Below, one piece after another: positions 24,310 through 36,002 of a stretch of DNA of 64,000 bases. Origin of the DNA: Gnetum montanum. Its lineage: Eukaryota; Streptophyta; Gnetopsida; Gnetales; Gnetaceae. How positions within the stretch are numbered: the stretch's first letter is position 1; every line of letters starts with the position of its first letter. The notes under the pieces were generated by a model that saw only the letters and a program-made list of their open reading frames with translations, was not told where the DNA came from and made no database searches. Where the stretch lies: contig MNCI01008615.1 in the NCBI GenBank assembly GCA_015680685.1, positions 16,673 to 80,672 on the forward strand, read 5' to 3'. A program made the position numbers and the translations under genes.

Positions 24310-25305
24310 TGATGAATTATCAATTAGATAACATATTGTAGATGATATGTCATAGATGCTACATTGCATCTATGATCTTGCATTTGTGAGATAAATTCAA
24401 TTTTTTTCACCTATGATATCGTATCTATGATGTCATATGTTAAATAATGTAGTACATGCTACAACATCATAGATCCAATATCATGAGATGTGTGTAGCCT
24501 ATAAATACAACACTTGGGTGTATGGATTTGCATAAGTTTCATTCCATCCTTAGGTATATTCTTGCAATTTCATTTTGTAGTTTTAGTGATAGAGAGTGAA
24601 TGCCCAGAGTGTGGTGTTGAGTACTTGTATAGAATCTTTATTCGAGTGAAGTGTACTTTGGCATAATTCATGTCTGAAAATGAAGATCGAGATTATTTTT
24701 CATCATTGTAGCATCCACTTACTTTTAGTATTTTACTTAGCATAGTTTTTACTATTTTCCTAGTTTAATAATTTACATTTCCACTATTTTCTTAGTTTAA
24801 TCATTTATATTTCCATGTATTTTACTTTATTTGTTCATTAGTAAAGTGAAATGGGTATGACTAGTTTTGAGCATTTAAGTATAATCATTTGGTAATCCTA
24901 GTAGTGTTATTACTTAGTTTGCCCAATAGCATAACACTTGGTAACTTCATAATGATTACATGAACCCAAGGCATGTACAGTAAGCCATGATCAAATGCCC
25001 ATCACTCTAGGCTATAGTAGATTTACATTACTATCATTACTTAGATTTAAATTTCTATTATCAAGTTTCATCAAGTTTACAACTAGGATTATTAAAGGCC
25101 AAACAACATCAATTATCATATGCCACACTTTGAACTAAACCGTACGTGACAAAGCTACCACTAGTTCAAGTGAAAAGACAACATCCTGCGATCCATGCTT
25201 AACAATCTAGATGCCACAACTAGTCCCATCCAAAAAATTGACCAGATCATGTGTGAACACTTGTGATTTGTATGGTTGTGCATAGGGGATACTCGCCACT
25301 CCTCA
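24310..25305 (+). repeat. El4 3' LTR
   Basis: Starts TGATGAATT, ends CTCCTCA. TATAAATA at 24500. Contains cctatgatatcgtatctatg, an ATATCG-bearing near-palindromic word that also occurs in the 5' copy. The LTR pair is clearly diverged, so the insertion is old. Confidence 0.85.
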
Positions 25306-25310
25306 TAAGT
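25306..25310. repeat. El4 target-site duplication, right copy
   Basis: TAAGT, matching 18004-18008. Confidence 0.85.
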
Positions 25311-26625
25311 AAACTATACAAGAAAGAAATTTTATGTATATAGCACATCCAAAGTTGTAAATCATAAATGAAAATAGAGGTTATAGAGTTATACACCATG
25401 TGTTGCATCTCTTGTCATGCTTTTTGTTGATGATGATGATATATGAAATGGAATTTTTTGTACCATATTTATATGATGCTAGGAATCATTATCATTTAAA
25501 ATGAAACATTGCAACTTATAAATTAACTTAAGTAAGTTAATTAGTATCATCATTGTAAATATTAATACCACCATGACAATGGTTACCATGCACAATAAAA
25601 ATGTATGTATATAACTATTTTGGAAATATTGATTTTCCTAGTAGCATACCAAACCTTAACATAAGGAAGGGAAAGATAATGACAAAATCGAGATGAGAAA
25701 AGGAGACATTTTTCTAGCATTACCTTTGAGGACTTTGCTTGGTGGACCTCCTACCACAAGTATGATAACCAATGATCAAGCTATTAAGTATATAAAGGAT
25801 GTGACTAACACTAAGCATTTAACTTTCTATGGTAGGTTTTCATAGAGATAATAAATAAGAGTTAGATAATGTATATAAGAATTCACTATTTTACAAAGGA
25901 AGTAAATGTTGTAATTTGTTAATGCAAAAATTGTTATTATTAGTGTGCTATGCAAGTCATCATTTTTTATTTTTTTTACTTTATATAAACAATGTTTTAT
26001 TCTTTCTTGTCATCTAGTGGAGGAAGAAGATAAAAGAGGATATCAAAAGATTTTTAAGAATTGGTGGGTAGATGTACTTGTTAATGGCCCCAAATCTAAT
26101 TTTTTTCTCTTATTTTATTCATGATTTTTAGTGTGGGTTATCCCTTCATTATCACTTAGCATGGTTTCTTTATTTTTGCATAAATATCAAGGCCATTTAA
26201 TGATACAACACTTTGGAAAAATAGGCAATAAAGAAGTTTTATGAACTTTATTCGCCTTTATACTCCATTTTCACACACCTCATCATCATCACCTTATTAT
26301 CATTATTTTCTTTACTCTATTTTCATTGACATGTTGTATTTATCTCTAAAATATCTGTAGAAGGTTAATCATTGCAATTTATCTATTACAAAACTCCACT
26401 ACTCTCATATTAAGTTTGGTTAAATTCTATACTCAGATAGACTTCAAAAGTCACAAACAAGATCAAATCCTATTATAACAATTTTCATCATCTCTTATCA
26501 AATTTTATGACTCCATATTTTTGGACTCATGAAGGAAAATATATACATATAAAATTCATCAAAATTTTGCACTTGCAATCTCCTAATATTTAAGCTTTTA
26601 AAATATAGAAAAACTTGTTAAGTTT
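25311..26625. other. Unassigned sequence right of El4
   Basis: AT-rich with no clear gene. A short plus-strand reading near 25735-25830 (GGPPTTSMITNDQAIKYIKD) vaguely recalls the MULE/FAR1 transposase core but is too short to call. It probably continues the sequence left of 18004 that El4 split. Confidence 0.45.
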
Positions 26626-26809
26626 NNNNNNNNNNNNNNNNNNNNNNNNNNNNNNNNNNNNNNNNNNNNNNNNNNNNNNNNNNNNNNNNNNNNNNNNNNN
26701 NNNNNNNNNNNNNNNNNNNNNNNNNNNNNNNNNNNNNNNNNNNNNNNNNNNNNNNNNNNNNNNNNNNNNNNNNNNNNNNNNNNNNNNNNNNNNNNNNNNN
26801 NNNNNNNNN
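26626..26809. other. Assembly gap (184 N)
   Basis: Run of N. It probably hides the 5' part of Copia A, whose gag becomes visible about 60 bases to the right. Confidence 0.99.
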
Positions 26810-26879
26810 ATATTTCTATTACTAAAGATAAGAATAAATATTATCATAGCATATTAGTGATATTAAAGCCAAAATGATT

Positions 26880-27438
26880 TAGAATTTAGTCACCATAAAC
26901 ACTAAAGACATTCCAAAATGTTCTATGATATTCAATGGATCAAAATACTTCAGTTTATAAACCAAACTTATGCAAGGATTCTAAAAATATAATGATTACT
27001 AGGACATTGTGCAAACCAATATTAAATTCATTTATGATTTTCAAAACATGACCAAGATCTAAATTCAAGAATATAAAAATAAAAAAAGGAAGAAAAATCT
27101 TGCTACAACAATGATTCCTACCAATCTTCAGATGTCATATCATCAAGACTCATTCTTTATCAAATAACCAAGGAAATGTGGAACATTTTCCCAACTAGAA
27201 TACAAAGGAAATCGAGAAAATAGATTACTATTAGAACTAATTTATAAACAAGAGTTTGACTCTTTACAAATGAGACCATATGAAGACATAGAATAATTCT
27301 TTACAAGAATGTATGTGAGCTTAAGAAGAATAAATAAATTTGGTTGCAATTACACATCAAAGTAAAAGGTTCAAAAATTATCCAAGCTCTGTGTACTATT
27401 TCAAGATTTGAAAAAACCATGGAAAACATAATACTCTC
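26880..27438 (+). pseudogene. Copia A gag, N-terminal part
   Basis: Capsid gene of the UBN2-like type. Towards its end it reads FKMRPYEDIE, FFTRMYVSLRRINKFGCNY, then a KVQKL segment and, in a shifted frame, RFEKTMENIILS. This follows the usual copia order (l.m.egedv..yf.rf..i.n.l...G, then k.l.sLp..f...v..ie). The coding sequence is cut at the CTCTC target duplication by El2 and resumes at 46799. Confidence 0.7.
27434..27438. repeat. El2 target-site duplication, left copy
   Basis: CTCTC, repeated at 46799-46803. Confidence 0.9.
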
Positions 27439-29136
27439 TAAAACACCACAAAATTTCAGCTCAACACTTTGAAACGAGAATAATTCAGAGCCTCTCGAGT
27501 CTTGAGAAGAAAACTCTCGACTACGGCATGGAACTCAAGCCAACTTGCTCATGCTATAAAGCTAGCTTGCTCCCACTGTGAGTGACTCAAAATAGCCTCA
27601 AAACATTGTTAAAATGGCCTGATTTTGAAGGTGCAAGTCATCCTAAAGGTCCACTAATGATTTCAGGCTCAAAAATACACTGTTTTCACTGCTTAAGCCC
27701 AAGTCACGTTGGGGTCATGCTGGAGTATGAGCCAAGCGTGACCAAATAGAAACTGGTCTAAACAAGTAGTCCCAAGTGCAATTTCAGCATCAACTCAACT
27801 TCTAAGGATAGGTAACAATTCTACTTGTTAACAGGCTCCAAAAAAATCAAAGTTTGGGTGTAAAACATGGCATTTTGGCTTGGTTACACCTGGGTCATGC
27901 CTAACTCATGTCCAGGTCATGCTGAGGTCATGCTGGAGTCACAATGGTAGCATGAGCCCAGCATGAGTTACCAAGATGGCTCAAATCAAGCACAAACAGG
28001 CTCAAAATCAGCATACAGGTAGCCCCTATGGGCAGGAAGTAGTTACACTTGAAGGACAGGCCTCGAAAATCAGGATTCGGTGCAAAATGAACCATTCTAA
28101 CTAGCTCACATCCAGCTCATGCCCAAGTCATGCCCAGGTCACACTAACAGCGTGAGCCCAGCGTGAGCTACCAAAAGTGGCCTAAAATATTTTAGACACA
28201 TGCCGAAGACATGCCAAGGCAAGATCAACTCATGCTGACAGCCTTGGTGAAACAAAAAAACATTTCAAATCAACGTCCTGCAGCAGTCGATCCAAGAGAC
28301 CATGAAGTTCTAAGCGAGCCGGAGTCAAATTTTAGTTTCAAATTCATTGTAAATTTTCATTGTAAGCTTCATCATTTGTGAGCTTGTCAAGTCCTTATGC
28401 TACTTCCATGAGCGTAAGCTAGCTTGCATTGTAAGATACAGTGCCCCTAATCTAGAACATAGTTTGCCCACGTACACCTGTCACGAGATCCATTTTTCTC
28501 TCATCTAGCAGTCATTGATCTCATTCATTCCTACTCCCAAGCCTAGAAAAATGCACAAATATCCTGTTCATGGACATAAATGGGGTTGGAAAAATTTGGA
28601 GAAGAAAAACAAGCAATCCTGAGCCCGGACGCAAGTGATTCCTAGCACCTGTAAACACCTCGCATCGAAGCTTAACGTTCGACTTGCAACACAACTATGT
28701 TTTGACCAGTGCACATCTTATTGATTAATGCAACCTTGTTCATTATTTTCCATCCATTGTGCTATTCTGATTTATTATTTGCATTTTTTCATTTCATTGC
28801 ATATTCCTGCATACATTCTATTTATGTTTACATTCCATTACATTTCGTTATGTTTCATTACGTCTTGTTACGTTTCGTTATGTTTCGTTACGTTTTGTTA
28901 CGTTACTTTGTGTTACATTATTTTCCCTATTTTATGTTTGTGATGATAATCCCAACGTAGGAAATAGCATATGCTCAGGGAAGTCCTTGGTTGATCTACC
29001 TGCAGATCATCCAAGGCACTCTACCTTCATTTTTCTAGCTTGCCCTCATGCGAAGGCAAGGTCGTCTGTATCTCTCTTGAGATCTTTCAGTGTTTGTTTT
29101 TCCTCCAGACTTACGTCGACGATTTCAGATAGTACA
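27439..29136 (+). repeat. El2 5' LTR
   Basis: Starts TAAAACACCAC (3' copy TGAAACACCAC) and ends GATAGTACA. U3 is packed with copies of cacgct/agcgtg and their decayed forms catgct/agcatg, e.g. around 27700-27735 and 28130-28170. The TATA word is mutated to TGTAAA at 28650 (TATAAA in the 3' copy). Lacks about 35 bases present near 45287 in the 3' copy. Length 1698 bp. Confidence 0.9.
28831..28915 (+). repeat. Decamer array in El2 5' LTR
   Basis: Tandem degenerate copies of gttacgtttc, about eight units. The 3' LTR (46510-46580) has about three units fewer. The array lies downstream of the TATA, so it would be transcribed in the LTR RNA. Confidence 0.85.
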
Positions 29137-29140
29137 GAAA

Positions 29141-29160
29141 TTGGTGCTAGAAGGAGAGCA
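29141..29160 (+). other. El2 primer-binding site
   Basis: ttggtgctagaaggagagca begins four bases after the LTR end, with the same spacing and core as in El1 (1937). The primer tRNA is not assigned here. Confidence 0.65.
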
Positions 29161-29258
29161 TCTTACCATTTAACAAAATCTTAGTCGCCCCATGGTTTGA
29201 AACATTGCACTGATTAAGCGTTGAAACCAAAACCCTCATTAACACTAGTCCTGTTCAT

Positions 29259-29525
29259 GCTAAGCTTGCTCACGTTGCATATTTACGCATGCTAAGCTTG
29301 CTTACGCTGAAACCAGTTACGCACGCTGAGCTTTCTTACGCTGAAACCAATTACGCACGCTAAGCTTACTTATGCTGAACCAGTTACGCATGTTGAGCTT
29401 GCTTAGGTTGAACCAGTTACACACATTGAGCTTTCTTACGCTAAAACTCATTACGCACGTTGAGCTTGCTTACACTGAACCAGTTACGCACGCTGAGCTT
29501 GCTTACGCTGAACCCAGTTCGCTCA
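29259..29525 (+). repeat. El2 leader tandem repeat (~33-34 bp unit)
   Basis: About eight units of the type gcttgcttacgctgaacc followed by agttacgcacgctga. Each unit carries two cacgct-like words. The array lies between the primer-binding site and gag, where packaging signals usually reside. In one frame it translates to an imperfect 11-residue repeat (ELAYAEPVTHA), but unit lengths of 33 and 34 break the frame, so it is probably noncoding. Confidence 0.85.
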
Positions 29526-29581
29526 AGCTAGACTTACATATGCTATTTATATAAATTCAGCTAGTCAAACCAGTTACACAC

Positions 29582-31960
29582 ATGGAAGCATCCCAGATCA
29601 AAGCAACATTGCCCATTTCTGACCTCAATGCTAAAATCTCAAATCCTGTGACCGCAACTAAATCCATAGTCACCATCAAAGAGATGAACCTTCAAGGGCC
29701 AACCCATCAGTCACTTAGGTTACAAGGTAAAGATCCTGCCTATACAATTCTCACCCCAGAACAATACAACTTCATCTGTGTAAAGATCCAAGACAACCTA
29801 CCCACTGATCGCATGAAAATGGAAGCAAAATGACATTTTGAGTTCATCTATAAGGGGGGCCATAACTTTATCCCCTCAGCATATGATGTGATTCTCCTAT
29901 CTGAATCTCATCATGAACTTATATCTTAGCTCCTCATGGAAAGGAACCAAACCTCATGCCAATCTACCTTAGAACCTTAAAACGAAGATGAAGAAGATAA
30001 TTTTGTGGCTCAGTCCAAACATGGGGATTCGTACCATACTCTCAGTCCGCATACTTATGTGAACCTGTTATTTGATCCTTTCATGGGAGAGATCATGTCT
30101 CTTCATACAGTTAAAAGCACTCAAGCACATGTGCCCCAACAGGAAGCGCCCACTCTTATTCCCACTCTCCCTATGACCGATACTCAATTCAATGTACCCA
30201 TCCCCACTATTTCTCCGATCACCACATTATCCCCTCTCTTACAAGTACAACCCCAACAACCCCCCCTCTCAAATTAATGTAGGAGCAACTTTCCCACCCC
30301 AAGTAATTGGGATGCTGTCTGTGATACCCGCTTCCACATCTACACACTTCATCCCATGAGTGCAGGTTCATACCACACCCTTAACTCCTCCAGTATAACA
30401 CCAGGTACAAAGCCTCCCTTCGCAACCCACAGTTGGGCAATGGCTCGTTCCAGTTGTCCAATCACAAAAATCTGTTCCACAACCCACAATTGGCCAATGG
30501 ACCATCGCTATCGCTCAACAACAACAACAACCTACACCTTACGGTATGCCACCCTTAGTAGCATTCACTGTAAATATTCCACAAGTGCAACCTCTGATCA
30601 CTCAACAATCATCATTCCTACCAATCGTACAGCAGTCTAATTTGCATGGCACTCAAACTAGCCAACCTACTACTCCACCAAGTGCCCAAGAATGGGCTGA
30701 AGCAAAAAATATGATGCAAGAGCTCACTGATGAGGTAAAACGCCTCAAAACCACTAATAATGAAGAGCTTAAAGCATTAGATTTTTACCAAGATGATCCT
30801 ATTATCTCTTCGGTACCACCATTAACCTTGCCCAAAGGAGTTTCTTTGCCTCAGCTAACCAAATACAATGGGGAAGGAGACCCCAATGCCCATCTAGTCA
30901 CATTTAGACTAGAATGCTTTTTGCTTTAGGCATGGCCCCATGCAATCTTGCGTGTGTTCACCATGTCCCTCACTGGCAGAGCTTTAGACTAGTACTGAGC
31001 CTTGCCTCATAACTCCATATCCTCTTTGGAGGATCTCTTACACTAGTTCGTTACCAGGTTTAAATACAACCTGAAACCTGAAGCAACCTTGGACAGTTTG
31101 ATACAGGTAAAACAAGCACCGCTTGAACTTGTATAGAAATTTATCCAAAGATGAAGTGCCACACTCAACGAACTTCATGATCCAATCCTAGAAACATACC
31201 TTCTTATGATTCTTAAGGGAGCCGTGAATGATTTTGTCAAATCAAAATTATACTATCTAAATCCATGCACTCTAAGCCAAGATTTTATACAGATTAAAAA
31301 CATAGAAGAGGCAGTCCAAAATAGCCATGACCCTACTTACTTAGCCTTTAGAAATCAACACACTAAGAAAGATAAAGAAAGGCTAAAGCAACAGTAGCAG
31401 CAGTAGTGGAGACTCAACCTACCAACGTGGGACAACAAGGCAGACCACCTACTGCTCCCATTAACTATGAGAGAACCACTCCTGCACATACAACTGAATC
31501 ATCCACCACACAAGCTAATAACACAGGTCATGCATGTACGTTTGAGAGGAAAGACCCTACTCAATACACACTGCTCCCCATGAAGCCTTCCTAGTTGTTA
31601 GATCAACTTTTGAAGGCTAGGGCCATTAAACACAAGCAGTTGTCCCCAGCGGCAGCCTAGAGATAGGACCGATTTTGTGAATTGGTCAAAAACCCAAGCT
31701 TAGCAACACCAAATGAGCCTCCTATTCCAAAAGGCTTTATACTAGATTAATTTTGCGAGTACCATCAACAGAATGGGCATGGTACTTATTATTGTTTCAC
31801 CCTCAAACAAGACATACAATGTATGATTGATAGGGGTGAAATAACATTTGACGATGCGAACCCTATTAAACTGTAGAATCAATCTATGGGCGTATACAAA
31901 GATCCCCTCAATACTAAGGAAGATCCTTACGTTATTAACACGATCCATATTGGAAATGAG
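29582..31960 (+). pseudogene. El2 gag
   Basis: A start at ATG 29582 opens a frame that runs with TAG/TGA stops, then shifts near 30300-30540. The capsid core (30770-31330) reads LPKGVSLPQLTKYNGEGDPN, then HLVTFRLECF, SLEDLL..FVTRFKY and ILKGAVNDFVKSKLYYLNP, the Tat-type Retrotrans_gag arrangement. Near 31750-31830 comes FCEYHQQNGHGTYYC, then LKQDIQ and IDRGEITF, the characteristic C-x2-H...H-x4-C knuckle that ends Tat gag. The N-terminal 300 residues are Pro/Thr-rich. The product would be the particle shell protein binding the RNA. Inactivated by frameshifts and stops. Confidence 0.8.
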
Positions 31961-31966
31961 TAAGGA

Positions 31967-32403
31967 ATGCCCAGCAAACCCTTCGTGATTCATGTTCCTC
32001 CTACAGCATCAACATCATCCCCACAATCTTTCTATCCCACATACAATCCGCCTACACCTACAAGACCATTCATCATTTGTGTACCCCCTACGAATGCAAC
32101 TACAAATGTGCAACCGCCTACCTGGCCCACTCCCTTTGTGCTTCGGGTGCCAACCACGGTTGTAGCCGTGGAGGTACCACCACAAAACTGCCCAACTCCC
32201 TTCGTAATCAGGGTACCCAAACACCCTGATCTTCAACCTCCTACTCCTCAACCACAAACCAAACCAACCTCGTTCATTGTTAGGGTGCCTAAACAACCGA
32301 CACACAACCACCTCCAACTATTCAACCGCAACCCCGACTTGTTCCATTCGTAATCCGAGTCCCAAAACAACCTGATGTTTAAACTCCAATGGTTCCCCCA
32401 TGA
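31967..32403 (+). repeat. El2 Pro-rich PFVIRVP coding repeats between gag and protease
   Basis: Six imperfect repeats spaced about 22-29 residues: KPFVIHVP, RPFIICVP, TPFVLRVP, TPFVIRVP, TSFIVRVP and (after a frameshift) VPFVIRVP, each followed by a Pro/Thr/Gln-rich linker such as PPTPQPQTKP. They lie between the gag knuckle and the protease leader, where they could be a linker or interaction module. The repeats differ by several substitutions, so the amplification predates insertion. Confidence 0.8.
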
Positions 32404-33681
32404 CCTTTGCGAGAACACCTCGTTGACAGACTTACTAGGAAACAGTTGGAAAAATAACATCGAAGTCTTGAATTAGGGCCACCAAAACCCACTTCCTTAA
32501 ACACTGTACCTATGGCTTCGATAATTGGTGAGCCAAGCACGAGTCACAAAAGCAAAAATTCAGGAATGCCAAATGCATCAAACCCAACTGTCACACTAGA
32601 CCACACGAAAACCATTCCACAAGAGATATAGTTTTTGGGTCAAATGGAACAAGTCTCAACCAACAAGAGCCTACCAAATAGTAAATACTTGGCCAATGCC
32701 CTAAATCAGGTCATGTAGGCGCTTAAACAAAAAAACACATCTTTAAGCTTGTATGACCTAACGATGACTTCTCAAGTCCATCGTGAAGCCCTAGTACACA
32801 TGTTAACATTGATCTCAGTCAGTGAAGACTTTCCTACAAATGAACCTTCCATTCATGTGGTAATGTCTCCACATCAAGGATCAAGAGCTACATTGCTAGG
32901 CTTCAACACGGATAATATAAAAATAGATGAAAAAATAGGAGGAGTCACCACTGCACCCATGTTCATAACTATACAAGTAAATCAATGTAAAATACATCGG
33001 GTGCATGTAGATGATGGAGTAGCCATAAACATAGTACCATACCCTATCATCAAACAGTTAGGGCTAACTGAACAAATCAAACCAACTTTCATGACATTCT
33101 TGAAATCATTTAGTGGATCACGCGTGGTTGTCAAAGGAACACTAACTTTGGATTTCATAGCAGGGGACTAGTTCCCCACGTTAGTTGAATTTGTAGTCAT
33201 AGATGAGATGCCTAGATTTAACTTGATATTGGGATGACCATGGTTAGCCCAACTAAAAGCGGTATCCTCACCCATCCACCAAGAGATTCACTTACCCTAT
33301 GAAGGTGGTGAAATCATTATATACGGTGATGCAGCTACACCCAACACCTCTGCACACGTAGTCACAAACCAAGGCTTAGAAGTCGAGTTCGATGAGCCTA
33401 AATAGGACAACATTACTCTCAAGCTTAAACAGGATGCCACACCCATTGAAAACCAAAGTGATAACCAATCTCCAAACCCTGATCCCCCAAAAGATATAGA
33501 AACATTACAGAACATGGAAACATCAGACCATGCTGACATAGGACTTATTCCCCTAGACATCTCATGGTCAGAATTACCGTTTAACATAATTAGTGAAGGA
33601 GACGTAGAATATACGATTACATCGACATGCCCAACACACAATGTCAATCTGCGAAAATTAAAGAATCTACTCAACTGTTAA
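32404..33681 (+). pseudogene. El2 aspartic protease region
   Basis: One frame with stops. It begins LREHLVDRLTRKQLEK, has LSLYDLTMTSQVHREAL (the leader also seen in El1), then IHRVHVDDGVAINIVPYP, where VDDG-A matches the catalytic D-[ST]-G-A loop with Ser changed to Asp. It continues GTLTLDFIAGD and EMPRFNLILG-PWL, the second protease element (hhhLGrpWL). The frame stays open to TAA at 33679, just before a minisatellite. The RT continues only at 40082. The upstream splice donor, if any, must lie near the end of this frame. I could not fix it. Confidence 0.8.
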
Positions 33682-33683
33682 AA

Positions 33684-33810
33684 TGACTACTCGTCCAAAA
33701 TGACGTTAAACTACTACTCATCCGAAATGACGTTAAACTACTATGTGTCCAAAATGATGTTAAGCTACCAAGCATCTGCAACGACGTTAAACTAGCCACA
33801 GTCAGAAATG
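33684..33810 (+). repeat. TGACGTTAAACT minisatellite, left of the antisense gene
   Basis: Four to five units of about 30 bp, of the type ctactcgtccaaaatgacgt followed by taaacta. The same core (atgacgataaact) is found at 39885-39990 and in the 3' untranslated array at 43575-43910. Confidence 0.85.
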
Positions 33811-34344
33811 GCCGGTTCCTTCGTATAAAAAATAATAATAAACTTTCGTCAAAAATAATTATAGTCTCCTCTTTTTCTTTGACAAAGATACAATAGTCTG
33901 TCATGACTTTAAATTGACGTGCCTAGCCCAAAATGGCTTTTAAATAGAGTACAGTGCACCATCAATTTACCAAAATTTTGTTACGTCATTATCGTTCACA
34001 TTTGGCAAGTTACAATGTTCATTTCATATTTTGTTAGACACAGTTCCGATTTACATTTACGTTCACAAAGAAACTCGAAAAGGAAAAACAAAATATATAA
34101 ATATATGTAATACGGAGTGTTAGCACAGCAATAGAATAACTGCATATTACACCATGATCATGTTACATTTGTCTTCATACATTCCAAAACCAACAAAAAA
34201 ATAACAAACTAGCAAAGAAATGGCAAGGTTGATAAGACCAACAAGCTAAATCATGCACTAGTGTTAGGAGGGGGGTTGGTCTCCAAAATCCTCTACGTCA
34301 TTAGCTCCCATCCCACTAGGGCCAACCTCATCACCACCATGTCC

Positions 34345-34468
34345 CTGTCACGAAGAGGAAACAAAAAAACAAAATGAGTAAATGCACAAAAAAATAGGTA
34401 AAAGAGAGCAAAAATACTAAAGAGAAATGATGACTAAAAGAAATAAAATAATGTGAGCAATAAAATAC
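34345..34468 (-). other. Last intron candidate of the antisense gene
   Basis: GT at 34468 and AG at 34345 give a 124-base intron. After it, one frame reads GHGGDEVGPSGMGANDVEDF and stops at TAA. This looks like a natural acidic C-terminus, but it needs a phase other than the one exon H supplies, so an indel or a different donor must be assumed. Confidence 0.35.
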
Positions 34469-35251
34469 TCATAGGTGGGGAAGGCCTGAGATTAGCCTCT
34501 AGGTGTCATAGAATCTCTTCTTTAGACATGCATGTCCAGTCCTTCTCGAGTTTGAGGTCAATGTTAGCCAAGGTTTTACCCTTGTCCACGGAAGACCAAG
34601 AGGGGCGCTCAAGAGAAAACATACTTGTTGAAGCCTCCCCAGAGGCAGTGGTAATGGATCTCTTAGGAGACCTCTCCATTTCTATATCTTCAAAAAACTT
34701 CTCATAGGAAGAGCATAAACCTAACCCCTCCACAAACATCTCCAACCTGCGACGTTCCAGTGATTCCTCTTTCAACCATTTTTTATATTGATGCTTATGA
34801 TCTTTCTGATCTTGGCCCCATTTACGTACTTTAGACACAAAGGACTTCTAGTCATGGCACTTTCTATTTAATAAATCCATATGGGCCCTCTGTTCGGCCA
34901 AATCTCAAATCACCTACACCTTGCTATTCAAGCCTACCCAATAACATGCATAGGTGATCTCAGATGTACACCATGTACTATCACCTACCAACCTAGCAGA
35001 GGAAAAATCATAACGGGCTTGCAAGTCATTCCTCTCCTCTATCACATTCCCCATATTTTCCTTCAATGATTGAATTTCAAGCCATAACTTTTCAATTAAG
35101 TGCCTGCAGGTCTAGAGAGATTTAGCATTTGGGACAACACAACCCGAAACCGCATCATAAATCCCTCTCAGGATCTACTCAATATCTCTGGGCAGTTCTG
35201 GGAGACCATCAATATGGGTAGCCTCGGAAGGACTCCATTGAAGCTTCACAC
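34469..35251 (-). pseudogene. Antisense gene exon H: long charged helical tail
   Basis: Acceptor gtacttgtag, 783 nt. Reads HIDGLPELPRDIE, LIEKLWLEIQSLKENMGNVI, EERNDLQARYDFSSARL, then KVRKWGQDQKDHKHQYKKWL and KEESLERRRLEMFVEGLGL, ending LANIDLKLEKDWTC. The heptad-like charged pattern suggests a coiled coil, comparable in type with the tail of El3 ORF2. Internal stops are mostly TAG. A possible donor gtattt at 34468 leads to exon I near 34344 (acceptor tgacag), but reading frames there conflict, so the true C-terminus is not settled. Confidence 0.6.
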
Positions 35252-35344
35252 CTACAAGTACAAACATTATGTATATAATCCAACCAGAGACCTCCAATAG
35301 GTACAAAAACGCAATGAACTCAGGCACTTAGTATAAGTACACAC

Positions 35345-35542
35345 CTAATTCAAGATTAGCCTGTCTCAGACAAGCAACAACATCATTGACAATGCCAGTA
35401 ACAAGGTCTACTTTATTGGGCATCTTAGGCCATGGCGTCAATGGATCAGTGGATATTGAATCTATATGAGAAGGCATCTCAATTAGGGCCTCAAACTCCG
35501 ACCCACTCGCCTGAGATGTAGGTGCTTTAGGTACCTCAGCAT
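35345..35542 (-). pseudogene. Antisense gene exon G
   Basis: Acceptor catacatag, donor gtgtgt, 198 nt, open throughout. Reads DAEVPKAPTSQASGSEFEAL, then DSISTDPLTPWPKMPNKVDL and NDVVACLRQANLEL. The first half is Pro/Ser-rich and likely disordered. The second half starts a helical stretch continued in exon H. Junctions on both sides are in phase 1. Confidence 0.7.
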
Positions 35543-35632
35543 CTATGTATGATGTCAAGAAAAGCCATGATAATCAAAACAATGCATAAAACTAAGAAGA
35601 TACAAAATGCAGATCAAACTAACAAGACTTAC

Positions 35633-35929
35633 CAAGTGGCCCTTTGCTGGTTAGCTCAGGCGGATCACCAAGGTGTAGAGACCCATCAAAGAAACCATTA
35701 AAAACACCTTTCTCCTCGCTTGAGTGCTTAAGGGCATCTAAAGCCTCAGCAAGTGTACCTGCCATGGTACTCATTTCATCCTCTTCCTGTAAGACAGGAA
35801 CGGCCTCAACTGCTTCTTCCCTCGTATCTTCCTCTTCATTACACCCAGTGGTGACTGTTTCAAGTTCACCCATTAGAGCTAATTCCTCCCTCTTCCTCTC
35901 GGGGGTATCCTTTGTTAGCACCAATAAAT
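35633..35929 (-). pseudogene. Antisense gene exon F: acidic region
   Basis: Acceptor ctaacttttag, donor with consensus gtaagt, 297 nt, no in-frame stop. Reads LVLTKDTPERKREELALMGE, then a strongly acidic run (NEEEDTREEAVEAVPVLQEE, DEMSTMAG), then GVFNGFFDGSLHLGDPPEL. Acidic low-complexity of this kind often lies between a folded domain and a coiled coil. Intact splice sites and an open frame make this the best-preserved exon. Confidence 0.7.
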
Positions 35930-36002
35930 CTAAAAGTTAGCATGACATAATACGCATACATATTTAAGTAAATAAGTAAATTGAAAAAGTGATAAAAGTT
36001 AC

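Larger units (their letters stand above)
18009..25305 (+). mobile_element. El4: Athila-like LTR element with gag only
   Basis: Complete LTR pair flanked by the 5-bp duplication TAAGT. Length is 7.3 kb. Order: 5' LTR, primer-binding site, gag, long spacer with conserved blocks and an internal TATA, polypurine tract, 3' LTR. No protease, RT, RNase H or integrase can be found, and ORF2 is also gone, leaving only its promoter-like leader. This is a non-autonomous layout that would depend on enzymes from relatives such as El5 or El6. Confidence 0.85.

Noticed and set aside
25735-25830. MULE/FAR1 transposase-like reading (PTTSMITNDQAIKYI...)
   Set aside because: Only about 30 residues with partial resemblance to the transposase core and no flanking domain or terminal inverted repeats.
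28709-28960. Two overlapping plus-strand frames with repeated FVMF/YVLL segments
   Set aside because: They are translations of the gttacgtttc decamer array in the LTR. The same happens at 46391-46700.
29259-29525. CRISPR-like appearance of regularly spaced repeats
   Set aside because: Units are contiguous with no unique spacers, and the context is a plant retrotransposon leader. It is a minisatellite.
32015-32317. Minus-strand 100-codon frame over the Pro-rich repeats
   Set aside because: Shadow of the repetitive sense coding region. Its Trp/Gly/Arg repeats mirror Pro/Thr codons.
35644-35940. Plus-strand Ser-rich frame opposite antisense exon F
   Set aside because: Mirror of the acidic exon F codons. 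The minus strand has matching splice sites and phase while the plus strand has none.
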